From contig CAXXWD010000001.1 in assembly GCA_963667595.2 (NCBI GenBank), forward strand, positions 1,612,001 to 1,676,000: DNA of 64,000 nt, given 5' to 3'. This stretch comes from JAHJQZ01 sp963667595. GTDB lineage: Bacteria; Pseudomonadota; Alphaproteobacteria; Rhizobiales; Devosiaceae. The notes under the pieces are model-generated. The model did no database searches. It worked only from the letters and a program-made list of their open reading frames with translations, and had not been told where the DNA came from. Shown in pieces: positions 24,880 through 32,180 of this stretch. Every line of letters begins with the position of its first letter. Within the stretch, counting starts at the first letter, position 1. A program made the translations under genes and the position numbers.

Positions 24880-25089
24880 ATGGCAACCACGGTGACGACG
24901 GTTCAGGGCGACATGGTCGACGCCATCGCCCGCGCGCATTACGGCGACGAGTCCGGCTATGTCGAGGCCATATACAAGGCCAATCCCGGCCTCGCCGGTG
25001 AGGGGCTTACCCTGCCGGCCGGGATTGTGATCACGCTTCCCGAAATCGCGGCTCCGGCCGCCCTGACGTCGGTCAGCTTGTGGGATTAA
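24880..25089 (+). CDS. Phage tail protein X
   Basis: 69 residues; MATTVTTVQGDMVDAIARAH then YVEAIYKANPGLAGEGLTLP and GIVITLPE. This is the LysM-like tail protein X family, which in P2 has 67 residues. It sits before gpD as in P2 and after the cargo. GGGAGAG precedes the ATG. Function: assembly of the baseplate centre, possibly peptidoglycan contact. Confidence 0.9.
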   Translation: MATTVTTVQGDMVDAIARAHYGDESGYVEAIYKANPGLAGEGLTLPAGIVITLPEIAAPAALTSVSLWD

Positions 25090-25093
25090 TCCA

Positions 25094-26077
25094 ATGCGCC
25101 CTCAATGCCGCCTGACCATCGACGGGGCCGCTGCCAGCGGCACGCTGATGGACCGGATGATCTCGGTTTCGGTGACCGACAAGGAAGGTTTTGCCTCCGA
25201 CACCTGCTCGATCAAGCTCAACAATCATCCGGCCGCCTCCATCCCGAAGCGCGGCGTAAAGATGCGCATCTGGCTCGGCTATGCCGGCGGCGCCATGAGC
25301 TTCATGGGGACCTTCGTCGTCGACGGGGTGGAGGTTTCGCTTTTCGAGCACACCATGACGATTTCCGGCAAAGGCGCCGATTTCCGCGAAAAGATGAAGG
25401 AGAACAAGGAGCGGCACTGGGACAACGCCACAATCGCCGACATCATTTCGGAGATCGCCGGCGATCACGGCCTTTCCGCCAAGGTGGACGGCGCCATCGG
25501 CGCCTTTACCTACGAGTGGTTCGGCCAGCAGGACGAAAGCGACATGCATGTCCTCAAGCGCCTTGAGGAGCGGCACGGGGCGCTGTTTTCGGTCAAGGAC
25601 GGCAACCTCGTTTTCGCGGCGCGCGGCGCCGGCACCAATGCCGACGGCACGGCGTTGCCACAAATCACGGTAACACCGGACAACCTCGTCGAGGGCAGTG
25701 GCTCCATCAGATATTCCGACCGCACCAGCTACAAAAAGGTGACGGCCTATCACCAGGACGTCGAAAAGGGCGAACGGGTGGAACTGGACTGGGAAAGCCC
25801 GGACGACGCCCAGGCCATCTACAAGATCGGCGAGCCGTTCGCCTCGGATAAGGAGGCCTCGGCAGCGGCCGCATCCAAGGGCAAGGAGTTGAAGCGCCAG
25901 GAGATCAGCTTTTCAGCAAAGATCCTCGGCGATCCGACGGCCCGCGCCGGTTGCCCGCTGACGTTTTCCGGCATGGAAGCCGGCATCGACGGCATCGCCT
26001 TCATCGTCGAAACGGCGACGCACACCTACTCCAAGGAAAGCTACACGACCGCGCTCGACGGCAAGCTCAAGGTTTAG
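25094..26077 (+). CDS. Phage late control protein D / baseplate hub (gpD)
   Basis: 327 residues; MRPQCRLTIDGAAASGTLMD, GFASDTCSIKLNNHPAASIP, YEWFGQQDESDMHVLKRLEE and a C-terminus ending in ALDGKLKV. This is the late control gene D family (T4 gp27/P2 gpD hub), which forms the hub on which V sits. It starts four bases after gpX. Its last about 100 bases recur at 26,337-26,437 (see repeat). Length is close to P2 gpD (387) but shorter. Confidence 0.88.
   Translation: MRPQCRLTIDGAAASGTLMDRMISVSVTDKEGFASDTCSIKLNNHPAASIPKRGVKMRIWLGYAGGAMSFMGTFVVDGVEVSLFEHTMTISGKGADFREKMKENKERHWDNATIADIISEIAGDHGLSAKVDGAIGAFTYEWFGQQDESDMHVLKRLEERHGALFSVKDGNLVFAARGAGTNADGTALPQITVTPDNLVEGSGSIRYSDRTSYKKVTAYHQDVEKGERVELDWESPDDAQAIYKIGEPFASDKEASAAAASKGKELKRQEISFSAKILGDPTARAGCPLTFSGMEAGIDGIAFIVETATHTYSKESYTTALDGKLKV
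25964..26065 (+). repeat. Partial gpD duplication, copy 1 (inside gpD)
   Basis: Copy of about 100 bp beginning TTTTCCGGCATGGAAGCCGG; near-identical to 26,337-26,437 with only a few substitutions, clustered at the 3' end. Confidence 0.85.
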
Positions 26078-26336
26078 CGAAACGCTTGCCGTTTGACCTC
26101 CCGGTGTTCAATCTTTTTGGGCTTTTTCATTATGGCCGCCGAACGGCAGGCGCGGCGGAGCCATTGGCTTTGCATGTGCTGAATGTTCTTGCTATCCGCA
26201 ACAAGTCTTGGGGGCAGAACAGGCCCTATAAAATGTAGGCTATCGTTTTTCATCGAAATCATTCCAAGTAGTTAAAACAATTAAGTATAGTCCCGTAATC
26301 CGCGCGATATAAAGCCGCGACCGCGCGACATGTTGC

Positions 26337-26437
26337 TTTTCCGGCATGGAAGCCGGCATCGACGGCATCGCCTTCATCGTCGAAACGGCGACGCACACCT
26401 ATTCCAAGGACAGCTACACGACCGCGCTTGGCGGCAA
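26337..26437 (+). repeat. Partial gpD duplication, copy 2 (with alternative C-terminus)
   Basis: Second copy of the gpD 3' end. Read in the gpD frame it would continue to a different C-terminus ending LHPLIS and stop 11 bases before the membrane-protein gene, which is the gapless spacing expected in a compact tail operon. The intervening 26,078-26,336 has no convincing gene and is more A/T-rich. Confidence 0.85.
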
Positions 26438-26491
26438 ACGAAAAGCCTGGCGGAGCGCGTCTCTCCACCCACTCATCTCTTGAGGTCTTTC

Positions 26492-26722
26492 ATGAAACTC
26501 CACCCCGACTGGCGGCGGATTGCGCGGCATGCGTGGTCCGTCCGCTTCATGCTGGCCGCCATCCCGTTCGAGATCGGGGCAGCCGTACTGCCGATGTTCG
26601 GTGGCGGTTCGGTCGTCTGGACGGCGGTTTCCGCCGGTCTCGCCAGCCTTTTCACCACGGCGGCCTTCGTCGCCCGTTTCCTCGGCCAGAAGGAATTCCA
26701 GGATGACCAAGCTCAGGTCTAG
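26492..26722 (+). CDS. Small membrane protein of the lysis cassette (DUF7940-like)
   Basis: 76 residues with MKLHPDWRRIARHAWSVRFM, a Trp/Arg-rich start that recurs in DUF7940-type phage membrane proteins, then two hydrophobic segments (LAAIPFEIGAAVLPMFGGGS and TAVSAGLASLFTTAAFVARF). A holin-like or accessory lysis role is inferred from size, topology and position before the endolysin. The downstream ATG overlaps its 3' end by 20 bases. GAGG lies upstream of the ATG. Confidence 0.6.
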   Translation: MKLHPDWRRIARHAWSVRFMLAAIPFEIGAAVLPMFGGGSVVWTAVSAGLASLFTTAAFVARFLGQKEFQDDQAQV

Positions 26723-27281
26723 CCGCCGCGCCAGGGCGGCGATTGCCGCCATCCTCGCCGTTTCGATCGGCGGCATGGTCGCTTTATTCAACGGCGCCTA
26801 CCAGGTGCCCGACGACGTGGCGCTCGCCATCGACTACCTCGTCCAACCGTGGGAAGGGCGGAGCCTTGAGGCCTATTACGACACAATCGCCGATCCTCCG
26901 GTGTGGACGATCTGCGATGGCGACACCGATAACGTCGTGCCGGGCATGATCGAAACGCCTCAAGGCTGCAACAGGCGTTTGGCAGTCAAGCTGGTGCGCG
27001 ATTACCGCGCGCCGCTTACCAAGTGCATTCCGGGCTTTGGGGACAAGCCGATCAGTTGGCGGGCGATGATGGATTCGCTCGCCTGGAATATCGGCGTTCA
27101 CGCCGCCTGTACCTCGACCGCCGCCCGGCGCGGCATCGCCGGCGACTATCTGGGCAGTTGCAGGGCAGCGACCTGGTGGAACAAGGCCGGTGGTCGGATG
27201 GTCATCGGTCTCGTGCACCGCCGCGAGATGGGCGACGCCGCGCGCATCGGCGAGGGCGAACTCTGCGTTTCGGGGCTCTAG
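26703..27281 (+). CDS. SAR-type endolysin, GH24 (T4/P21-like lysozyme)
   Basis: 192 residues. The N-terminal RAAIAAILAVSIGGMVALFN is an Ala/Gly-rich signal-anchor-release helix after a basic start. Catalytic Glu51 in WEGRSLEAYYD, Asp60 and Thr69 in WTICDGDT follow the E-x8-D...T triad of P21-like lysozymes, with an insertion (IADPPVW) between D and T. NIGVHAACTSTAARR is the typical GH24 helix. Such enzymes are exported inactive and freed by membrane depolarisation from a pinholin. Seven Cys in the mature part may form disulfides that hold it inactive. Confidence 0.85.
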   Translation: MTKLRSSRRARAAIAAILAVSIGGMVALFNGAYQVPDDVALAIDYLVQPWEGRSLEAYYDTIADPPVWTICDGDTDNVVPGMIETPQGCNRRLAVKLVRDYRAPLTKCIPGFGDKPISWRAMMDSLAWNIGVHAACTSTAARRGIAGDYLGSCRAATWWNKAGGRMVIGLVHRREMGDAARIGEGELCVSGL

Positions 27282-27284
27282 AAA

Positions 27285-27575
27285 ATGGACATCATCAGAT
27301 TTGTGCTCGACAACATCGTTGTTGTTGTGTGGCTCGTCGCCGTTGTGGTCGCCTACGTCTGGAAAGGGAAAAAACTCGCCTTTGGCGTGGCGACGATCGG
27401 CCTTGCCTCGATCATCTACTCCAAGGGACGAAAGGACGAACGCACGGCCAGCGAAAGCCGTCAGCAAGCGAAAGAGCGTCGGGACGTGCAGACGGTCCAG
27501 AAAAACAGGATCGGCACTCAGGCGCTTGCCGACACTGAACTCGACAAGGAGATCGACAAATGGACGCGCGACTGA
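27285..27575 (+). CDS. Inner-membrane spanin-like protein (i-spanin candidate)
   Basis: 96 residues. A single N-terminal transmembrane helix (FVLDNIVVVVWLVAVVVAYV) followed by a charged, probably coiled-coil, periplasmic part (KDERTASESRQQAKERRDVQ). The lipoprotein gene starts within its last 16 bases. This size, topology and overlap match the i-spanin (Rz) of two-component spanins that fuse inner and outer membranes after endolysin action. There is a second hydrophobic segment near 32-46 that leaves the topology open. Confidence 0.6.
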   Translation: MDIIRFVLDNIVVVVWLVAVVVAYVWKGKKLAFGVATIGLASIIYSKGRKDERTASESRQQAKERRDVQTVQKNRIGTQALADTELDKEIDKWTRD

Positions 27576-27766
27576 TCCTTGCCGCAGTTTTTGCCTTGAT
27601 GCTTTCCGGCTGCGCCACGACTCCGCCGCTCGGCAATCTCTGCTCGGCCGGCCCGATCATTCTCGACAAGGGTGCCGCCGCGCGCCTGACCCGCGCGGAA
27701 AAAGAACAGATCGTTACGCTTAACAAGAGTGGCGCGAAAATCTGCGGATGGGAGGCGGCGAAATGA
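27560..27766 (+). CDS. Outer-membrane lipoprotein, o-spanin candidate
   Basis: 68 residues; MDARLILAAVFALMLSGCAT has a lipobox LSGC with the acylated Cys at position 18. The mature 50-residue part (NLCSAGPIILDKGAAARLTR) carries two Cys and a helix near the end. The reading frame overlaps the i-spanin candidate by 16 bases, as Rz/Rz1 do. AAGGAG precedes the ATG. Confidence 0.65.
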   Translation: MDARLILAAVFALMLSGCATTPPLGNLCSAGPIILDKGAAARLTRAEKEQIVTLNKSGAKICGWEAAK

Positions 27767-28035
27767 GAGTGCCGAGTAACGAGGCGGAACGAACCGCCAT
27801 CGAAAAGATACAGCACATGATCGACGAGCGCGGCGAATCCCTGTTCACGACCGAAGAGGCCGACGCGCTTCGCAAGTTCGCCAAGTTCATGCTGGCGCTG
27901 GCAACGCTCGGGTCCGTCGGATCGGCCATCAAGTCGATCATCGTCTGGCTTGGCGTCATCATCGGCGGCTACATGGCGCTCAAGAACGGTCTGGCCGAAT
28001 GGATCCTCGCTGTCATCCAGGGGGCGAAGCCATGA
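27763..28035 (+). CDS. Small membrane protein (90 aa), holin-like
   Basis: ATG 27,763 overlaps the lipoprotein stop (ATGA). A helical acidic N-terminus (AERTAIEKIQHMIDERGESL) is followed by a hydrophobic region of about 45 residues (FMLALATLGSVGSAIKSIIV, WLGVIIGGYMALKNGLAEW), enough for two transmembrane helices. Genes like this are often annotated as holins in alphaproteobacterial prophages. The stop overlaps the next ATG. Confidence 0.55.
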   Translation: MRVPSNEAERTAIEKIQHMIDERGESLFTTEEADALRKFAKFMLALATLGSVGSAIKSIIVWLGVIIGGYMALKNGLAEWILAVIQGAKP

Positions 28036-28157
28036 AGCGCGCCGCCAGGGTGGGTCACCACCTCGCCAGACAGATCGTCTTCATGGGTATCGCCATTGTG
28101 CTGATCGCCCTCGCCCTGGAGCTTGGGCAGGCCGTGGCGGACCTCGCGAGCGTCTGA
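28032..28157 (+). CDS. Very small membrane protein (41 aa) at the end of the lysis cassette
   Basis: Reads MKRAARVGHHLARQIVFMGI then AIVLIALALELGQAVADLAS. Basic start and one transmembrane helix. ATG overlaps the stop of the previous gene (ATGA), so it is translated with it. A pinholin-like or antiholin-like role is possible and untested. Confidence 0.45.
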   Translation: MKRAARVGHHLARQIVFMGIAIVLIALALELGQAVADLASV

Positions 28158-28171
28158 CGAACAAAAAGCAA

Positions 28172-28194
28172 ACGCGCCGCCTCGCGCGGCGCGT
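28172..28194 (+). terminator. Hairpin after the lysis cassette
   Basis: ACGCGCCGC (28,172-28,180) and GCGGCGCGT (28,186-28,194) form a strong stem with a five-base loop but without a T tract. It follows the last lysis gene by 14 bases. Confidence 0.45.
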
Positions 28195-28318
28195 GCACGG
28201 CGTACAAAGCGCCGTCCAGCCGGCTAGAGTTTGCCGCTCATCCGGCCCGATGTCTACCTGATCATCGGCACGCCGCGCCCGACAAGCGGGCACAGGTGGC
28301 CTATCAGGAAAAACCTAA

Positions 28319-28768
28319 ATGAACTCTTGTCTTCGGCCGGTTGCCCCGGTCGCGCCGCCCGCGCCATGGCAGGGCGGCAAACACCTTCTTGCGCCCAAAA
28401 TCATCCCTGCGAAGTGATCAACGATGTGTTCGGACGATTCCCCCAATACGCTTTTCTACCTCGATCCACCCTATTGGGGGTGCGAGGATGATTACGGCCG
28501 CCAACTGTTCACGCGCGACAGGTTTGTCGAAATGGCCACGACCCTCGCCGGACTTGAGGGCAAGGCGATCGTGTCGTTCAACGATGTTCCGGAAGTTCAG
28601 CAAACCTTCGCCGGGTTCCGCATGGAAAAGGTCGATCTCACCTATTCGATTTCGTTGACACGCGATCACAACCGTTCATTGACGTTCGCCGATGTTCTTG
28701 AACAGATGGTGCCTCACGATGGCCGGTCCCCTGCTGATATTCGAACCACTATCCTGCATGAAACATGA
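28319..28768 (+). pseudogene. Decayed D12-class adenine-N6 DNA methyltransferase (Dam-like)
   Basis: Three pieces of a Dam-type enzyme lie in a row. First MNSCLRPVAPVAPPAPWQGG-KHLLAPKIIP (28,319 on), the motif I start, ends in TGA. Then, one frame over at about 28,409, EVINDVFGRF, the DNA-binding-loop piece. Then, back in the first frame, NTLFYLDPPYWGCEDDYG (motif IV DPPY) to the stop at 28,768. About 270 residues would be expected and far fewer remain, so internal deletions and a frameshift have inactivated the gene. A protein could still be made from 28,424, but it would lack the AdoMet-binding site. Confidence 0.8.
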
Positions 28769-28813
28769 GGTAGAGTTTTCCGGGCCGTTGCTTGACTGGG
28801 TGTGGATTTCAAA

Positions 28814-28838
28814 CCACCGGGGGTAGTTCCCCCGGTGG
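28814..28838. terminator. Bidirectional terminator between the prophage and the minus-strand gene
   Basis: CCACCGGGGG and CCCCCGGTGG form a ten-base-pair stem with loop TAGTT. Upstream A/T sequence and a T-rich flank follow on the plus strand (TTCTTTCC). It separates the Dam pseudogene from the convergent gene ending at 28,850. Confidence 0.75.
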
Positions 28839-28849
28839 CCTTCTTTCCA

Positions 28850-29524
28850 TCATGTAAGACTGGCGCAACCTGCCATACAAGCCGATTCTAGCGCGACGCA
28901 GCCTGCCGCACAAAGCGGCGTGACAGGCGCCGCCGGTGTAAGCACGCCACCAGCGCAAGCAACGGCGCAGGCCTCAGCCGCTAAGGTGCAGAACACCACG
29001 CACCCCGTACCGCGGTCGCGCTTCGGCACGTCAATTTCCTTAGCAAAGACTGCCAGCGTCTTCGCGGTGGTTTCATCCGCCATGCCGCCCTCAACCGCAC
29101 TGCCATCGGCGAGGGTAAGCGTGGGCATGTCTTTAATTGCCTTGTAGGGGGGCGTATCACGCTCACTACCCTTGGGAAAACGCAGAGAGAAGGGGGCCAG
29201 CGCCGCCCCATTCCATTCGCCTGTTGCCTCGGAGGTCATATCTGAGCCATCCTCGGCCAGGGTCCAATGCAGTTTGAGCGTGCCCCCACCCAAGGCATCG
29301 CCGAAGGTAATGACTGCCTCGCAAGTCTCGCCCGAGACGCGCAGTATCTTACTCATCACTACGGTGTTATCCACCATCATCTGCGTCTGCGAGGATTTGC
29401 CCCCCGAGATCGAGTCCTGATAAGCGGCGACGCTCACCGTCACCAATTTGTCCTCGACCATCCGCGCCACCGTATTGAACGCGTAGCGATGGCCGTCTGT
29501 CAGTGTAGTTTCTGAAACCGTCAT
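28850..29524 (-). CDS. Unknown protein with symmetric eight-cysteine C-terminal region (bacteriocin-like)
   Basis: 224 residues from ATG 29,524, chosen because GGAGG stands at the right distance; an ATG at 29,572 would add 16. The first 165 residues are strand-rich, without signal peptide or recognised family. The last 51 contain Cys 175, 179, 186, 190, 205, 209, 216 and 220: C-x3-C-x6-C-x3-C, 14 residues, then the same spacing again. Rest of this region is Ala/Gly/Val-rich, helical and hydrophobic. The large leader followed by a Cys-rich C-terminal peptide recalls halocin-C8-type precursors, whose N-terminal part is the immunity protein. This is analogy, not proof. It is transcribed toward the prophage lysis genes. 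Confidence 0.6.
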   Translation of the reverse strand: MTVSETTLTDGHRYAFNTVARMVEDKLVTVSVAAYQDSISGGKSSQTQMMVDNTVVMSKILRVSGETCEAVITFGDALGGGTLKLHWTLAEDGSDMTSEATGEWNGAALAPFSLRFPKGSERDTPPYKAIKDMPTLTLADGSAVEGGMADETTAKTLAVFAKEIDVPKRDRGTGCVVFCTLAAEACAVACAGGVLTPAAPVTPLCAAGCVALESACMAGCASLT

Positions 29525-29577
29525 TGATGCTTCCTCCACTGAGCTGGCACTCCCCATATGGGTTGCCATCATATAAT

Positions 29578-29606
29578 ATTGTGTCCTTTTGGGATCGGTC
29601 GGTCAA
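29578..29606 (-). promoter_or_regulatory. Putative promoter of the eight-cysteine protein gene
   Basis: On the minus strand TTGACC (29,606-29,601) and CACAAT (29,583-29,578) are 17 bases apart and lie about 55 bases before the chosen ATG. The -10 matches the consensus at four of six positions. No gene occupies 29,573-29,749 otherwise. Confidence 0.35.
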
Positions 29607-29749
29607 TTGTTCTAGATAAATGTTGAGGTATCGGGTGATATCCACTGCTCTTGTCCGGGTAATCACGCTGACGCCAATGGGCAGAGTCGATGTTAACGGG
29701 TACTGGTTGCTTGGTGTGGAAGGATTGTCGTTGCTGTTCTATTGCTCGA

Positions 29750-30160
29750 TTATTGTCCCCGCATCAGGCAATCGTCGAGCGTTTCGCTATCCAGCCCGCA
29801 CTCCCACACCGTCGCCGTAACGCCCTGAGCACTGAACACTTCCTGCGCCGCCAGAGAGTGCTTGAGGCACAGCCTTTCCTTATGTCGACAGAGCAACACG
29901 AGGCCGGGTTCCAGGCCCGAAGCCGTGGCATAGGCCAGAGCCTGGCCCACACCTTCGTGCCACTTGTCGTCCCATTCGACCTCGATCGCATGTGTTGCGG
30001 AAACGCAGTCGGCCCGCCCCATGTCGCCAAGCGCGACTTCCCGCGTCATGCCGGCGCAGAAAATCGCCTAGAAGTGCGATTCAACAAGGGCATCGCCCGC
30101 GATGACGTTGCAAGACGGGAAAAGCAACAGGAAACTCAAAACGATCGCAAACTGTCTCAT
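29750..30160 (-). pseudogene. Secreted PD-(D/E)xK-like protein gene with in-frame amber codon
   Basis: The minus frame from ATG 30,160 reads a signal peptide (MRQFAIVLSFLLLFPSCNVI, AGDALVESHF), then TAG at 30,070-30,068, then continues in the same frame AIFCAGMTREVALGDMGRAD and on to a conserved 100-residue domain. This domain contains RADCVSATHAIEVEWDDKWH, a D-x(n)-E-x-E...K pattern like PD-(D/E)xK nucleases, then GQALAYATASGLEPGLVLLC. Apart from the TAG no defect is visible. Internal start ATG 30,049 could make the domain without export. A disrupted gene, a suppressed amber codon or a sequencing error are all possible. Similar small secreted proteins occur in Alphaproteobacteria; their function is unknown. 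Confidence 0.65.
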
Positions 30161-30306
30161 CACCCGATCATACAGGAACAAGGCATGAACAGACTACACG
30201 GGTTTTACACGTACACCAGTGCCTGTTCCTGCCATGTTCTGCCGAGCACAAAGACCGGCACGAAGATACGAAACCCAAAAACAGTGTGCTGAATCAACCG
30301 GATAAC

Positions 30307-30381
<75 letters not shown>

Positions 30382-30542
30382 ATCCGGGGCGTGTTCCAAG
30401 AAGTGGAGACCACTTTCGCTTTGAACGCGCGACCGACGTGAGGTCGGATCGGAAAGCCGCGGTGTTACTGCCATAGCGTCAAACTGGACGCAAGGCGAAA
30501 AAACTGGCAGGTCGATATCAAAATGATCGGGAGAACCACTTC

Positions 30543-30710
30543 ATGCCATCAAGGGCCGATTCCGAAGCGCGCCAACAAAGATTGGCCGCAAAGCTCAGGG
30601 AAAATCTCAAGCGTCGGAAAAAGCAGGCCGAGGCGCGCAAGACCGGCCAGGAACCGGCGCCCCAAAACGGACCCGACACCGACCCGAACCGTTTGCCCGG
30701 CGATCGGTGA
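30543..30710 (+). CDS. Small basic protein upstream of murA (55 aa)
   Basis: Reads MPSRADSEARQQRLAAKLRE NLK followed by RRKKQAEARKT and a Pro/Asp tail. CGGGAGAA lies upstream of the ATG. A short Arg/Lys/Glu helical protein of this type is found directly before murA in many Hyphomicrobiales genomes. The function is unknown. The gap to murA (30,711-30,802) has no gene. Confidence 0.65.
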   Translation: MPSRADSEARQQRLAAKLRENLKRRKKQAEARKTGQEPAPQNGPDTDPNRLPGDR

Positions 30711-30802
30711 CCTCTTAATTTTCGCAACGGTGCGACGGGATTTCGCAACTCATTAGCGTAACGGGCAGGCCCGGCAACAGCACAACAAGACGAGGAGCGT
30801 TC

Positions 30803-32092
30803 ATGGACAGGATCAGAATTCAGGGCGAAAACGAACTCAACGGGTCGATTCCGATCTCGGGGGCCAAGAATGCCGCCCTGCCGCTGATGATTGCCTCGCT
30901 GTTGACGTCCGAACCACTGGTTCTCAACAACGTGCCGCGTCTGGCCGACGTCAAGCAGCTCGAACGTATTCTGGAAAATCATGGCGTTGATATCGGCGTG
31001 CATGGCCGCCGCCCCGTCGACAATGACCGCGGTCAGCAGATGACGTTGACCGCCGCCGAAATCGTCGACACCTGCGCGCCCTATGAACTGGTTTCGACCA
31101 TGCGCGCCAGCTTCTGGGTCATCGGCCCGCTGCTTGCGCGCATGCACGAGGCACGGGTTTCCTTGCCTGGCGGTTGCGCCATCGGCACGCGGCCGGTCGA
31201 TTTCTTCCTTTACGGATTGAGGGCGCTCGGCGCCGAGATCGATATCGATGAAGGCTATGTCGTCGCCAAGGCGCCCAAAGGCGGGCTCGTCGGCGGAAGG
31301 GTCGATCTGCCGCGGGTTTCGGTCGGGGCGACCCACACCATCCTGATGGCTGCGACGCTGGCGCGCGGGACGACAGAAATCGACAATGCCGCGACCGAAC
31401 CCGAAATTGTCAACGTCGCCGAATGTCTTGTCGCCATGGGCGCGAAGATTTCCGGCATCGGCACGCGCACCCTCGTCATCGAAGGCGTCGACAGTCTTCA
31501 CGGCGCGAGTATCGATGTCATTCCCGACCGCATCGAAACCGGAACCTTTGCCATGGCGGCGGCCATGACCGGCGGCAATGTGCTGTTGACCGGCGCGCGC
31601 CCCGAACACTTGCAGACGGCGCTTGATGTCATCGCCCTGACCGGCACCGAGATCGAAGCCGAACCGGACGGCATCCGCGTCAGGCGCAATGGCAACGGCT
31701 TGCGGGCGGTCGATGTCGAAATCGATCCTTTTCCGGGCTTTCCGACCGATCTGCAGGCCCAGTTCATGGCGCTGATGACGCGGGCCAATGGCGTGTCGAG
31801 CATACGAGAGACGATTTTCGAGAACCGGTTCATGCATGTCGCCGAGCTGTTGCGTTTCGGCGCCGACATCAAGGTGGAAGGGCAGGTGGCCCAGGTGACC
31901 GGCATTCCCGAACTCAAGGGCGCCAAGGTGATGGCCACCGATTTGCGGGCTTCGGTTTCGCTGGTCATCGCGGGTCTGGCGGCGCGCGGCGAGACCACGG
32001 TCAGCCGCATCTACCATCTCGATCGCGGTTTCGAGCGGCTCGAGGAGAAACTCAGGGCCTGCGGGGCGGATATCGAACGTGTGACAGGTTAA
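30803..32092 (+). CDS. murA: UDP-N-acetylglucosamine 1-carboxyvinyltransferase
   Basis: 429 residues, the normal length. Catalyses the first committed step of peptidoglycan synthesis, transfer of enolpyruvate from PEP to UDP-GlcNAc in the cytoplasm. Visible are MDRIRIQGENELNGSIPISG with AKNAALPLM at the start, the catalytic Cys125 in LPGGCAIGTRPVDFFL, DRIETGTFAMAAAMTGGNVL and a C-terminal GYxxLxxKLxxxGA-like ending (RGFERLEEKLRACGADIERV). AGGAG precedes the ATG. A Cys at the active site implies sensitivity to fosfomycin. Confidence 0.97.
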   Translation: MDRIRIQGENELNGSIPISGAKNAALPLMIASLLTSEPLVLNNVPRLADVKQLERILENHGVDIGVHGRRPVDNDRGQQMTLTAAEIVDTCAPYELVSTMRASFWVIGPLLARMHEARVSLPGGCAIGTRPVDFFLYGLRALGAEIDIDEGYVVAKAPKGGLVGGRVDLPRVSVGATHTILMAATLARGTTEIDNAATEPEIVNVAECLVAMGAKISGIGTRTLVIEGVDSLHGASIDVIPDRIETGTFAMAAAMTGGNVLLTGARPEHLQTALDVIALTGTEIEAEPDGIRVRRNGNGLRAVDVEIDPFPGFPTDLQAQFMALMTRANGVSSIRETIFENRFMHVAELLRFGADIKVEGQVAQVTGIPELKGAKVMATDLRASVSLVIAGLAARGETTVSRIYHLDRGFERLEEKLRACGADIERVTG

Positions 32093-32180
32093 CCGCGCTG
32101 GCCAAAGGCCCGTTCGACATGCTTGTATTCGGCGCGCGACATGCCCAAATGTGCCGTGTTCCGAATACGAGGACTTGCCC

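Noticed and set aside
26074..26262. 62-residue minus-strand frame in the gap after gpD
   Set aside because: Lies in the recombination scar, overlaps gpD 3' end, and has no ribosome site or similarity.
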